24,618 nt of DNA from a virus, in IMG/VR virus record IMGVR_UViG_3300007344_000228, positions 1 to 24,618 of that record. One strand, written 5' to 3'. Below are positions 1-6,824 of the stretch, one piece after another. The stretch's first letter is position 1. Each line of letters starts with the position of its first letter. The notes under the pieces were generated by a model. It ran no database searches, was not told where the DNA came from, and saw only the letters and a program-made list of their open reading frames with translations. The translations under genes were made by a program, and so were the position numbers.

Positions 1-137
1 GCAAAGAGCATACGGGCGCAACACACAAGGACGCCAAGGGCAGGGTCATGTCTGGCGCACGTCACACAGCGTCTAGCAAGTTTCTGGTTCACAAGAAAGA
101 CCTGTCGGAAACCGCAAAGAAAAGGGCCAATGCGTGA
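1..137 (+). CDS. C-terminal part of a small basic phage protein (truncated by window edge)
   Basis: An open frame enters from the left edge (codons in phase from base 3) and stops at TGA 135-137. The visible 44 residues are rich in His, Lys, Thr and Ser, with a loosely repeated pattern HTGATHKDAKG then GARHTASSK, and end KKDLSETAKKRANA. I recall short proteins with this HTG...HTxxSK pattern next to packaging and head genes in marine phages, but I know no function. The start is outside the window; an in-frame ATG at 48-50 exists but would cut the repeated pattern, so I treat the gene as partial. The next gene starts directly after its stop. Sure of the reading frame, not of the role. Confidence 0.6.
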   Translation, partial: KEHTGATHKDAKGRVMSGARHTASSKFLVHKKDLSETAKKRANA

Positions 138-350
138 GTGGTACACGTCTTCGCCTTGGTTCTATATATCGGTATTGCTGATGATCGTAAGCTGGTCAGC
201 GATGATATGTTGTTTCGCAGCATAGAAACGTGTACATATTTTGCGAAAGCAATCGTTGGGCGATGGGGATACCACAGTAATCCAAAAGATTTTGGCGTTG
301 CATATTGCGTCCCACGGCTGGTCGATCCTGATAAGGCGAGGATTTATTGA
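138..350 (+). CDS. Small conserved hypothetical phage protein, 70 residues, GTG start
   Basis: The GTG at 138 follows the previous TGA with no gap, and a purine-rich AAAGAAAAGGG stretch at 117-127 is a suitable ribosome site. No ATG lies near the N-terminus, so GTG is the best start. The protein opens with a hydrophobic strand (VHVFALVLYIGI), then an S-IETCTYFAKAI segment and an AYCVPRLV segment near the end. Cytoplasmic small proteins with this FALVLY...CxYFA...AYCVP layout are familiar to me from marine phages and have no known role. The gene sits head-to-tail with the downstream ART-like gene, whose ATG follows the stop immediately. Alternative: a short membrane-associated peptide, though one hydrophobic strand is weak support. 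Confidence 0.6.
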   Translation: MVHVFALVLYIGIADDRKLVSDDMLFRSIETCTYFAKAIVGRWGYHSNPKDFGVAYCVPRLVDPDKARIY

Positions 351-1163
351 ATGGCAAATCTAATTGGCGCATTAAGCAAAATAGGATTGCCTGTGGCCCG
401 TAATACGGCTGAAGAAGTGGCGCGGCGCATTCTTGAATTGCGTCAGGCTGGCCGCTCTGATGAAGTTACTGACGATATGATGGACGCTGCATCCGATCTT
501 TATATGTTTGAGAACACGCCACTGCCAATGGATCGTGCATCTAGAGAAGCTAGGGCCGATGAGATGTTCCCAAGAAAAGGCTACCACGGAACAAACGAAG
601 ATATATCTGGCTTTCAAGGAAGCGTGTTCACTTCAGACAACCCAACATTGGCAAGCACTTATGCAAGGGGAATGTCTGACGCACAAGTTTATCCGCTTCG
701 CATTGGGAGCAAACTTGGTGACGCAATTGTCGAGGGCAAGGGCGCAAACTGGAACCAGCTAAACATAAGTGATGTAAAAGACCCAGAAGTCGCAAGCTGG
801 CTTGATTGGGCAGAAGGACAAAAGGTTTCAACGCGAGAGATTGAAAGAGCGGCTGGACTTGAAGGCCGTAGTGGCGTTCAGTTTAAAGATATTAACGACA
901 TAGGGTCGGGATTTAATTCTGGGCAATTTAAAAACTTAGGCTATACCCCTGCGGAAGAAGAGGCTTTGCGCTTGCAATATTTACAAGAGCTTTCCAAGCC
1001 TTCAAATGTTGACGTTAGATTATCTCCTAACTTAGTTCGCTCTGAGTTTGCCCGTTTTGACCCAGAGTTTCGCAACTTGCGAAATTTATCTGCCAGCATA
1101 CTTGGCGCGATAGGCTTTACTGGCATAGCTGCTGGCCTGAGAGAAAAAGAAGAGGGTATGTAA
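351..1163 (+). CDS. ADP-ribosyltransferase-like protein (ART-PolyVal type), 270 residues
   Basis: Likely transfers ADP-ribose from NAD+ to a target, or is a degenerate member. Seen: a helical N-terminus with ILELRQAGRSDEV (about 27-39), then ASREARADEMF (63-73) leading into YHGTNEDISGF, with His79 in the YHGT motif and a downstream SDNPTLASTYA segment with Tyr104. The His and Tyr match the first two positions of the H-Y-E clade of ARTs, the group that also holds diphtheria toxin and PARPs. Later come QVYPLRI and a C-terminal LVRSEFARFDPEFRN block, common in ART domains of polyvalent phage proteins. The last 20 residues (LSASILGAIGFTGIAAGL) are hydrophobic and could be a membrane tail. The gene lies among late genes, overlapping the next start by TAATG, so it could be packaged and injected. 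The third catalytic position is not obvious to me. Fold assignment is fairly confident; activity and target are unknown. Confidence 0.7.
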   Translation: MANLIGALSKIGLPVARNTAEEVARRILELRQAGRSDEVTDDMMDAASDLYMFENTPLPMDRASREARADEMFPRKGYHGTNEDISGFQGSVFTSDNPTLASTYARGMSDAQVYPLRIGSKLGDAIVEGKGANWNQLNISDVKDPEVASWLDWAEGQKVSTREIERAAGLEGRSGVQFKDINDIGSGFNSGQFKNLGYTPAEEEALRLQYLQELSKPSNVDVRLSPNLVRSEFARFDPEFRNLRNLSASILGAIGFTGIAAGLREKEEGM

Positions 1164-1420
1164 TGGCAAAATACAAAGGCAAGAGCGTCACACTGAACAA
1201 GCCACGCAGAATTGCAAAGGGCGAAACCAGCTACGGCAAGAAAAAGTCTGTGGTGTACGTTACGGACGGCGACAGGGTAAAGCGCGTGACCTTTGGCGAC
1301 CCCAACATGAAAATCAAGAAAAACCAAAAGGGGCGCAGAAAGAATTTTAGGGCGCGTCACAACTGTGATAACCCCGGCCCAAAAACTAAGGCCAGATACT
1401 GGTCATGTAAGGCGTGGTGA
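1163..1420 (+). CDS. Small basic conserved phage protein, 85 residues
   Basis: The ATG at 1163 overlaps the preceding TAA (TAATG), with AGAGGG just upstream. The protein is strongly basic: KGKSVTLNKPRRIAKGE at the start, a VVYVTDGDRVKRVTFGD segment, DPNMKIKKNQKGRRKNF, and a C-terminus RARHNCDNPGPKTKARYWS followed by CKAW. The paired cysteines near the end could bind metal, but only two are visible. I recognise the GDPNM...ARHNC...YWSCKxW arrangement as a widespread marine phage family seen near portal and head genes, of unknown role; its charge suggests nucleic-acid contact or a structural part. It sits between two ART-like genes and differs clearly from both. Confidence 0.75.
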   Translation: MAKYKGKSVTLNKPRRIAKGETSYGKKKSVVYVTDGDRVKRVTFGDPNMKIKKNQKGRRKNFRARHNCDNPGPKTKARYWSCKAW

Positions 1421-1421
1421 T

Positions 1422-2576
1422 ATGGCGGCTTTAATTGGATCAGGCATAAAGGCAGGCTTTAAAGCTGGCAAAAATCTTGTTGGTGATGCCGTGGATTATT
1501 TGGGCAATAAGTTTGGCGCTCTTCCAGAGGGAGAGCCTGCTGGGATTGGTCATAACAATCCACCGCCAGAGTTTAGAATGCCGACAGCTTTGGGTGCGCT
1601 GCAAAGATCGCCAGAAGATCAAGCATTTTTTGAAGAATTTCGGCCAGAAATGTATTATCACGGCACCCGTGGCGACTTTTCAGAATTTAACCCTGCTATG
1701 CTGGACTTGGGCGTACACGTTGGCACACCAGAGCAGGCCAATGAGCGTTTGCTGGACGTGGCAAAAATGAAGGGCGAAATACCCAGAGGAGGTAATTTCG
1801 ATAGCGACAACCCACCAAATATACCACAAGCAAGGGTAATGCCTGTTCGTGTGAACGTGCATAATCCACTTAGAATGCCTGACGTTGGTAATTGGAAAAG
1901 CAGTTCCAAAGTAATTGAAGAGCTTGAAAAGCAACAATACCAAAACTCTGGAATAGATATAGACGAAATAATGCAAGCCTACGATGACATTGCAATGAGC
2001 GATCCCATTGGAAATTATAGCGATCCAGATGATTGGATTGAAAGCATGGAAAACAGGGAATTGCTTGAGATAATTAACGAAGAAATCCAAAAGGCTGGAT
2101 ACGATGGCATTGTGTATAAAAACATCGTGGAAACAACGTCGATGGGTGAGGGCGAAATTATGCCCGAAGCAAAGGCCAAGATTGCTGAAATAAAAAAAGA
2201 ATTATTGGTTATAAATGACGCCGCGACTGCGCGAATGGAGGCGACAAGACCACTAGAGGCAACAGTTCCCCGTGCAGCGGATGAAACACTAACTGCATCC
2301 GAAGTAATAAAACGCATCAAGGCGGCAAACGATTGGGACATACAAAACTCTCCAGAAGGGTTTAAAACCCCAGAAGAAATGGCCCGTGAAGATCAACTTA
2401 TGGATTTGCGCGATGATTTGGAAACGCAGAGATATTCGCCTGACAGTATGATTATTCTAAATCCAGAAGATATCAGATCACCCAATGCGGCCTATGACGT
2501 AGACAGGCGGGACAGTTATGACATAATGTCGGACGCAGGCGCATTGGCTGGCATTCAAAACACAGGGGTCGCGTAA
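1422..2576 (+). CDS. Second ADP-ribosyltransferase-like protein (ART-PolyVal type), 384 residues
   Basis: Seen: an Ala/Gly/Lys-rich N-terminus (about 20 residues), an EPAGIGHNNPPPEF linker, then EMYYHGTRGDFSEFNP with the YHGT histidine, and GVHVGTPEQANERL, the matching position of the NAD-pocket strand and helix. PVRVNVHNPLRMPD follows. Towards the middle and end are KAGYDGIVYKN and DSMIILNPEDIRSPNAAYD, close to the GYDGIVYxN...DSYIVFxPxQIKS pattern typical of ART-PolyVal domains. I place the start at ATG 1422, just after the upstream stop, because the frame before it (from 1365) overlaps the preceding conserved gene. The stop overlaps the next gene's ATG (TAATG). The gene is not an obvious duplicate of the 351-1163 gene outside the YHGT motif. 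An NAD-dependent effector is inferred; the target is unknown. A structural role with an inactive ART fold is the alternative. Confidence 0.72.
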   Translation: MAALIGSGIKAGFKAGKNLVGDAVDYLGNKFGALPEGEPAGIGHNNPPPEFRMPTALGALQRSPEDQAFFEEFRPEMYYHGTRGDFSEFNPAMLDLGVHVGTPEQANERLLDVAKMKGEIPRGGNFDSDNPPNIPQARVMPVRVNVHNPLRMPDVGNWKSSSKVIEELEKQQYQNSGIDIDEIMQAYDDIAMSDPIGNYSDPDDWIESMENRELLEIINEEIQKAGYDGIVYKNIVETTSMGEGEIMPEAKAKIAEIKKELLVINDAATARMEATRPLEATVPRAADETLTASEVIKRIKAANDWDIQNSPEGFKTPEEMAREDQLMDLRDDLETQRYSPDSMIILNPEDIRSPNAAYDVDRRDSYDIMSDAGALAGIQNTGVA

Positions 2577-5485
2577 TGTCTTTTTTTACAGCAATAGCTA
2601 GGGTTATTAGGGGCGCAGCCGATGAAGTTTTAGATGTTGTCACTGACGTTATTACGCGCAGGGCTGACGATGATTTGGTTGATATAACGCCAGAAGTTGA
2701 CGGTGATTTTCAAGACCTTGGTGCGCTGGAGAATTTGGGGCAGGCAGAGCCACAAATGACCATTAACATCACGCCAGAGCAGCAGGCGGGTATTGATGCC
2801 ATGAGGGCGAGAGAGGCCGCAGCCGCAAATTTTGATGTTGAAACTGCGCGTATTGATATCACTAGAGCAAGAAACGCAGATATACTTAGAAATACAGTCG
2901 ATGTAGATCAGTTTTTGTCTGATCCAACAAACGAAGCAGAAGCAAGAGCGCAGGCCGCATTAGAATTAATTCGTGCTGGCAGACTAGATGAAGTTCTTGC
3001 AAATAATAACCTTGTAGATGCCCTGACAGATGGAGATGGGGAGGCATATATAGCGAGGCACTCAACCAGAAGGTATAACGCTGACGCTGAAGATGACATC
3101 GTTGACGCTGACTTTGAAGATATTGATATAGCCAATGCGGAGGAAGAAGCCAGAAACGCTAAAGGAATAGAAATTGCCCTGCGTGTTGAACCCGCATTTC
3201 AAAACCCCCAAGTAAGGCAGAGCGTGGAGCAGCTTAGAGTAAGTGGGTCAACAAATTCTGAAATACGAGAATATTTAAATGCGGTTAAAAGAGAGTATGC
3301 AGACGCTGGACGCCCAGTAAGCCGCGCCATAGACGCAACGAATACAGAGCAATTGCGTGAGCTTTACGGCAGATATGATTTGCCAATACCCAAGACAAAT
3401 GCAGAAGCAGCCGCCGCTAATTTAATTATAGAAGCGGCTAGGGGCGTTATTAATATTGGCCCTTCTCTGCGAAGAAATATCGACATTAATTACTTAAAGG
3501 CCCACGCGCCCGATGATGTCTATAAAAAACACGGCCCGACAATTCTTGAGGCCAAGCTGGCACAACAGGCGTCTGGAGACTTGGGTGTATTACCACAAAC
3601 AACTTCTTCTTATAGAACAAGAGTTGCGTTTTACAGTGCCGCACAAGATGCTGTGGAAAACCTCAAGGTAAAAAGCGGCAGCTATGAAAAGCTCAAGAAG
3701 CTGGCGCTCAAGCAGAGCGGCGTAAAGGCCAAAGAATTTGAATGGTCGGGGGCCGATGAGGCGTTTGAGGGTCGCACAGACGTTACCCCAGAAGAGCTTT
3801 CGGAATATTTACAGCAAAACACAGATTTAATTAGAGAAGAAGAAAAAATAGCGCAAGGCGTAATGAGAAGCGCATCTTCTGGCGGCTATGATGACGGCAT
3901 AGACGAGTTTTTAGATAGTCCAAATGGACAGGATTATATTAACGATTATTTGGAAATGTTGGAGGACAGTTTTAAAGACGATTTTACCTATCAGACAAAT
4001 ATGCAAGACATTAGCAGTTACGTTGCTGCTGATAATTTTGATGCACTAGATGAATTTGCAGAGAAAGTAGATGGAGTAAGCAGTGGCAGAGAGCTTGCTG
4101 CAAAATACCCTGATGGGTGGGTGGCAACTGATGCCTACTATGGAGAAACAAAAGTTTTTGGCTCAGAAGAAGCTGCCGCAAAGTGGGAATGGCGGGACAA
4201 CATAGACATTTATGAGCGACAGGCCCGTGAAAGCGCAGAAAATAATCTAAACGAAATGCGCGTCTATGATCCAGACGATTTCAACATGACACTTTACGGG
4301 TCTAATGCCCCAGTAGCCGATCCCGCTGAGTTGGAATATGCAAGTTATTTTCCCAGTGGCGGCACAGACATGACTGAAACCAGATATGTCTTTGATGATC
4401 CCACGGGCGATTTTTCAGAAGGATATTTTAGATCGGGTCATTTTGATGATGACGAAAATGTTGTGGCCCACGCACGAACAGGGCAGTTTCCAATAGAAAC
4501 TGGCGGCACGGCATATCACTTGGGTGAGGCTCAGTCGGATGTTCAGCAAGCGGCCAGAAAGGCAAAATCTAAAGGCACTGCAGGGCCAACAAGAACCCGT
4601 GAGCAAGAGCTTTTTAAAGAAAATTATGACCAACAAAAAGAACTTTTTAGACAAACTGTGGTCGGGTCTGAAAATGATTTAAGTAGAAAAGTTTTTGGGT
4701 ATGGAATAGGGCGAACTGGCATGAGGTTTCGTGACAATCCAGAAGCCCTTGCGGAATACAAAACAATTGTTGCTGATTTTTTAAATAGTAATAGAAGCCA
4801 GATATTCGGAAATCGAACAATTCTTAAACTTCAACCAGAAAATATAAGAGATGACCACTCATTTTTTGAAGGCACTAAGGGCAGCACAAATGAATTAAAT
4901 GTTAAATTAAATGAATTTGCTAAATATATTCAAGAAAATAAAGACAAACTGCCAGAGCCATATACTGCATGGGCTGATGTTCATACAGGACTATCTCCCA
5001 TGATACAAAAACAATCTGATGAATTGGGAAAACTTGAGGCGTCTGGCATAAATGTGGAAAACACAACTGTGGGCGCACCAATGCTTGAAAGCACAGATGC
5101 GTGGCTCGACATGGTTCTTCGCAGGCAGCTAAATGACGCTATCGCAAGTGGTGCAGATTATCTAACGCTGCCAAACCCACAAATGGTTAAAGACTACACG
5201 GGTGGAGACTTTGAGGGACACAGGCAGTTTTATGGAAATATCGCGCCGAAAAACTTAATGAATATTGTAAAGCCTGCTGACCCAACAGCAGATTTCGTTC
5301 CCTTGAGAATGACAACAGGCAAGCAGCCAGAAGATGTGTTGGGCCTGCCACTGACAAAAGATTTAATGCTTGGCCTTCGCAAAATGGGTATGCCAAAGTA
5401 TGTGGTGCCGTTTGGGGGCGTTGGCCTTGGTACATTGGGGGCAGTGACCGAAGATGAAGAGATGGCAACAGGAGGTGGCTTGTAA
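2576..5485 (+). CDS. Large polyvalent-domain phage protein, 969 residues
   Basis: The longest gene in the window. Seen: an acidic helical N-terminal third containing ALELIRAGRLDEV (about 128-140), which echoes ILELRQAGRSDEV in the first ART-like gene; a middle acidic helical part; then a recognisable large-polyvalent-protein-associated domain: SGHFDDDENVVAHARTG (620-636), HLGEAQSDVQQAARKA (from about 648) and STDAWLDMVLRRQLNDA with ASGADYLTLPN (839-868). These correspond to the GHF..N.LAH.R, E.QSD..Q.AR and W..L.LKR...A...GYD.I steps I know for this domain, found with ART and other effector modules in phage and conjugative-element polyproteins. The biochemical role of the domain is unknown. 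The C-terminus is Gly-rich with a short hydrophobic stretch. It ends TAATG into the next gene. It could be injected with the DNA or act in the infected cell; a virion structural role is possible. Confidence 0.7.
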   Translation: MSFFTAIARVIRGAADEVLDVVTDVITRRADDDLVDITPEVDGDFQDLGALENLGQAEPQMTINITPEQQAGIDAMRAREAAAANFDVETARIDITRARNADILRNTVDVDQFLSDPTNEAEARAQAALELIRAGRLDEVLANNNLVDALTDGDGEAYIARHSTRRYNADAEDDIVDADFEDIDIANAEEEARNAKGIEIALRVEPAFQNPQVRQSVEQLRVSGSTNSEIREYLNAVKREYADAGRPVSRAIDATNTEQLRELYGRYDLPIPKTNAEAAAANLIIEAARGVINIGPSLRRNIDINYLKAHAPDDVYKKHGPTILEAKLAQQASGDLGVLPQTTSSYRTRVAFYSAAQDAVENLKVKSGSYEKLKKLALKQSGVKAKEFEWSGADEAFEGRTDVTPEELSEYLQQNTDLIREEEKIAQGVMRSASSGGYDDGIDEFLDSPNGQDYINDYLEMLEDSFKDDFTYQTNMQDISSYVAADNFDALDEFAEKVDGVSSGRELAAKYPDGWVATDAYYGETKVFGSEEAAAKWEWRDNIDIYERQARESAENNLNEMRVYDPDDFNMTLYGSNAPVADPAELEYASYFPSGGTDMTETRYVFDDPTGDFSEGYFRSGHFDDDENVVAHARTGQFPIETGGTAYHLGEAQSDVQQAARKAKSKGTAGPTRTREQELFKENYDQQKELFRQTVVGSENDLSRKVFGYGIGRTGMRFRDNPEALAEYKTIVADFLNSNRSQIFGNRTILKLQPENIRDDHSFFEGTKGSTNELNVKLNEFAKYIQENKDKLPEPYTAWADVHTGLSPMIQKQSDELGKLEASGINVENTTVGAPMLESTDAWLDMVLRRQLNDAIASGADYLTLPNPQMVKDYTGGDFEGHRQFYGNIAPKNLMNIVKPADPTADFVPLRMTTGKQPEDVLGLPLTKDLMLGLRKMGMPKYVVPFGGVGLGTLGAVTEDEEMATGGGL

Positions 5486-5676
5486 TGGCTAAGGCGGCAG
5501 TAAAAAAAGTGGCGCAGGCAGAGATCAGAGCCGCCAAGAAGTTTCTGGAGCGGCGGGGTCTAAAGTCTGACGATGTATCGCCACGCAAGTTTGCAATGGC
5601 GGCAAAAGAACTAGACAAGGGCTTCGCTGATACCCTAAAAATATTGGCAAGAGAATTGTCTGGAGGACAGGTCTGA
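5485..5676 (+). CDS. Small basic helical conserved phage protein, 63 residues
   Basis: The ATG overlaps the upstream TAA and is preceded by a strong GGAGGT at 5471-5476. The protein is Ala/Lys-rich and predicted helical: QAEIRAAKKFLERRGLKSD, DVSPRKFAMAAKELDKGFAD, then TLKILARELSGGQ. The EIRAAKKFLxxxGL...SPxKFA...ELxxxF...L layout is one I recall from small marine phage proteins of unknown role, often close to the head genes. It ends in TGATG with the next start, so translation is probably coupled. Possible roles are a small virion or accessory protein; nothing visible supports an enzyme. Confidence 0.7.
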   Translation: MAKAAVKKVAQAEIRAAKKFLERRGLKSDDVSPRKFAMAAKELDKGFADTLKILARELSGGQV

Positions 5677-6443
5677 TGGCTGACGAGTTTTATAAGAAAT
5701 TTGGCTTTGAAAAGCCCACCGAAATGTATGGTGGAGAAACCGCTGCATTTGAGGCAGTGCCAAATTTAGACCCGACCCGTGACAAACTTTTTTCATATTT
5801 GGAAGAATACTTTCCAAATCAAGCTGGCAACATTGTTGGCGGTGAGGGCCGTGGCTTTATGGATATGGGATACATTGATATTCCCGTTATTGGTGACGCT
5901 ATGGACGTTTACGATGCTGGTGCCAGATTAGTGGATGCGTATAAGACCGACAATTACACGGCGCGTGATGACGCTATGATTGGTCGCTTGCCCTTCGCCT
6001 CTCAATTGGCGCTTATGTTAACAAAAGATACGGATGCAGTTCGTCCTGCTGTCGGTGATTATTACGACAACAAAGCAGAGCCAATGACCTATCTGACTGG
6101 AATGGCGGCGGCTGGCCCTATTATAGTGGGGCTAGGTGGGGCAGCAATGAAGTTTTTAAAAAGACAATTTAACAAGCTGGACAATGTAATGGAGCCGTCC
6201 AGCATGGACTTGCAAATGGATGCGGCAAGAGACAGCTTGATGGCAAGACGGCCCACAGGCGATCAGGGCGATCCTGTCGGTGCGCTGGGACAGTTTGATG
6301 GCAAAACATCAACAGAAACGCTCACTCCAGAAAAACGCCGCATAGAAGAATTAGTTTATGGCGAGTTTGACCCACCCATGACAGCCGCAGAACGCGCAAG
6401 GCTGATGGAAATGCAAAACCCCGTTGGCAATTACGATGAATAG
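5676..6443 (+). CDS. Hypothetical phage protein with one hydrophobic segment, 255 residues
   Basis: The start at 5676 overlaps the previous stop (TGATG) and has GGAGG at 5662-5666. I do not recognise the family. The N-terminal half holds aromatic, acidic stretches (DEFYKKFGFEKPTEMYGGE; GRGFMDMGYIDIPVIGDAM). A Gly/Ala-rich hydrophobic stretch, TYLTGMAAAGPIIVGLGGAA, lies at about 145-164 and could cross or insert into a membrane. The C-terminal half is acidic and helical, with LTPEKRRIEELVYGEFDPP and MTAAERARLMEMQNPVGNY. The IEELVYGEFDPPMTAAERAR segment resembles short motifs on large marine phage virion or polyvalent proteins. Its place after the 969-residue protein suggests they may act together. 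Function open. Confidence 0.65.
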   Translation: MADEFYKKFGFEKPTEMYGGETAAFEAVPNLDPTRDKLFSYLEEYFPNQAGNIVGGEGRGFMDMGYIDIPVIGDAMDVYDAGARLVDAYKTDNYTARDDAMIGRLPFASQLALMLTKDTDAVRPAVGDYYDNKAEPMTYLTGMAAAGPIIVGLGGAAMKFLKRQFNKLDNVMEPSSMDLQMDAARDSLMARRPTGDQGDPVGALGQFDGKTSTETLTPEKRRIEELVYGEFDPPMTAAERARLMEMQNPVGNYDE

Positions 6444-6477
6444 AGCCAGCTTTCCCTCACTGATGAAAGGAAAAAAA

Positions 6478-6561
6478 ATGAAATATGGTAAAAAGAAAAC
6501 TGCAAAGGTTGTAAAAAAGAAAAAAAAGAATAAAAAGAAATCAATGAAAAGGGGATACTGA
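6478..6561 (+). CDS. Lysine-rich micropeptide, 27 residues
   Basis: A short reading frame, ATG 6478 to TGA 6559-6561, encodes MKYGKKKTAKVVKKKKKN followed by KKKSMKRGY. Fourteen of 27 residues are Lys and one is Arg. It has its own ribosome site, AAAGG at 6466-6470 followed by an A-run, and its stop overlaps the next ATG (TGATG), matching the gene packing of the rest of the window. I recall very short Lys-rich peptides ending in a GGY/GY-like tail near the head genes of other marine phages. Such charge suggests binding to DNA, RNA or the acidic scaffold, but that is inference. The alternative is chance coding in an A-rich leader. Confidence 0.55.
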   Translation: MKYGKKKTAKVVKKKKKNKKKSMKRGY

Positions 6562-6683
6562 TGACAGACAATAAAGACGTAACTGTACACGTCACAGGCG
6601 TCTCCATGTCGGGAGGCGTTAAGAATGACAATAAGCGATCTGCTCCAGCAGATCAGAAACAATCTGGAAAAGAGACGGCTTGA
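6561..6683 (+). CDS. Possible small ORF, 40 residues, overlapping the next gene
   Basis: The ATG at 6561 overlaps the micropeptide's TGA. The frame encodes MTDNKDVTVHVTGVSMSGG then a polar tail KNDNKRSAPADQKQSGKETA and stops at 6681-6683, inside the following gene (overlap 59 bases). In favour: the coupled start, and a hydrophilic, non-shadow-like composition. Against: the large overlap, which is greater than elsewhere in this window, and no family I recognise. It could instead be leader sequence for the better-supported gene at 6625. No function proposed. Confidence 0.35.
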   Translation: MTDNKDVTVHVTGVSMSGGVKNDNKRSAPADQKQSGKETA

Positions 6684-6822
6684 AATAGCTGACAGTATGC
6701 TTCGGGGTCGAATGTCTGACTTTGAAGCATATCACAAAAACGTGGGTATTGCAGAGGGGCTAGAACAAGCATCTGACGTAATACATGACACGATCAAAAG
6801 CATAAACAAAGAGGATGAATAA
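6625..6822 (+). CDS. Conserved small helical phage protein, 65 residues
   Basis: Start ATG 6625 with GGGAGG at 6610-6615. The protein reads as one long helix pair: ISDLLQQIRNNLEKRRLEIA, DSMLRGRMSDFEAYHKNVG, IAEGLEQASDVIHDTIKSI. The LEKRRxEIADxMLxGxxxDFxxYxxxVGIAxGL pattern is familiar from marine phages, where the gene sits in the head region without assigned function. The small size and coiled-coil character suggest a protein partner role, perhaps in head assembly. It lies two bases upstream of the co-chaperonin gene and is probably translated with it. Confidence 0.75.
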   Translation: MTISDLLQQIRNNLEKRRLEIADSMLRGRMSDFEAYHKNVGIAEGLEQASDVIHDTIKSINKEDE

Positions 6823-6824
6823 CC

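Noticed and set aside
941-1360. 139-residue ORF on the - strand
   Set aside because: Lies opposite two coupled + strand genes with recognisable motifs; no recognisable protein family in the translation.
1365-1421. Upstream start for the second ART-like gene
   Set aside because: It would overlap the conserved C-terminus of the preceding gene by 56 bases; ATG 1422 fits the tight spacing seen elsewhere.
6351-6662. Phe/Ile-rich hydrophobic ORF on the - strand
   Set aside because: Mirror of the A-rich, lysine-coding micropeptide region; no start signal and it crosses three + strand genes.
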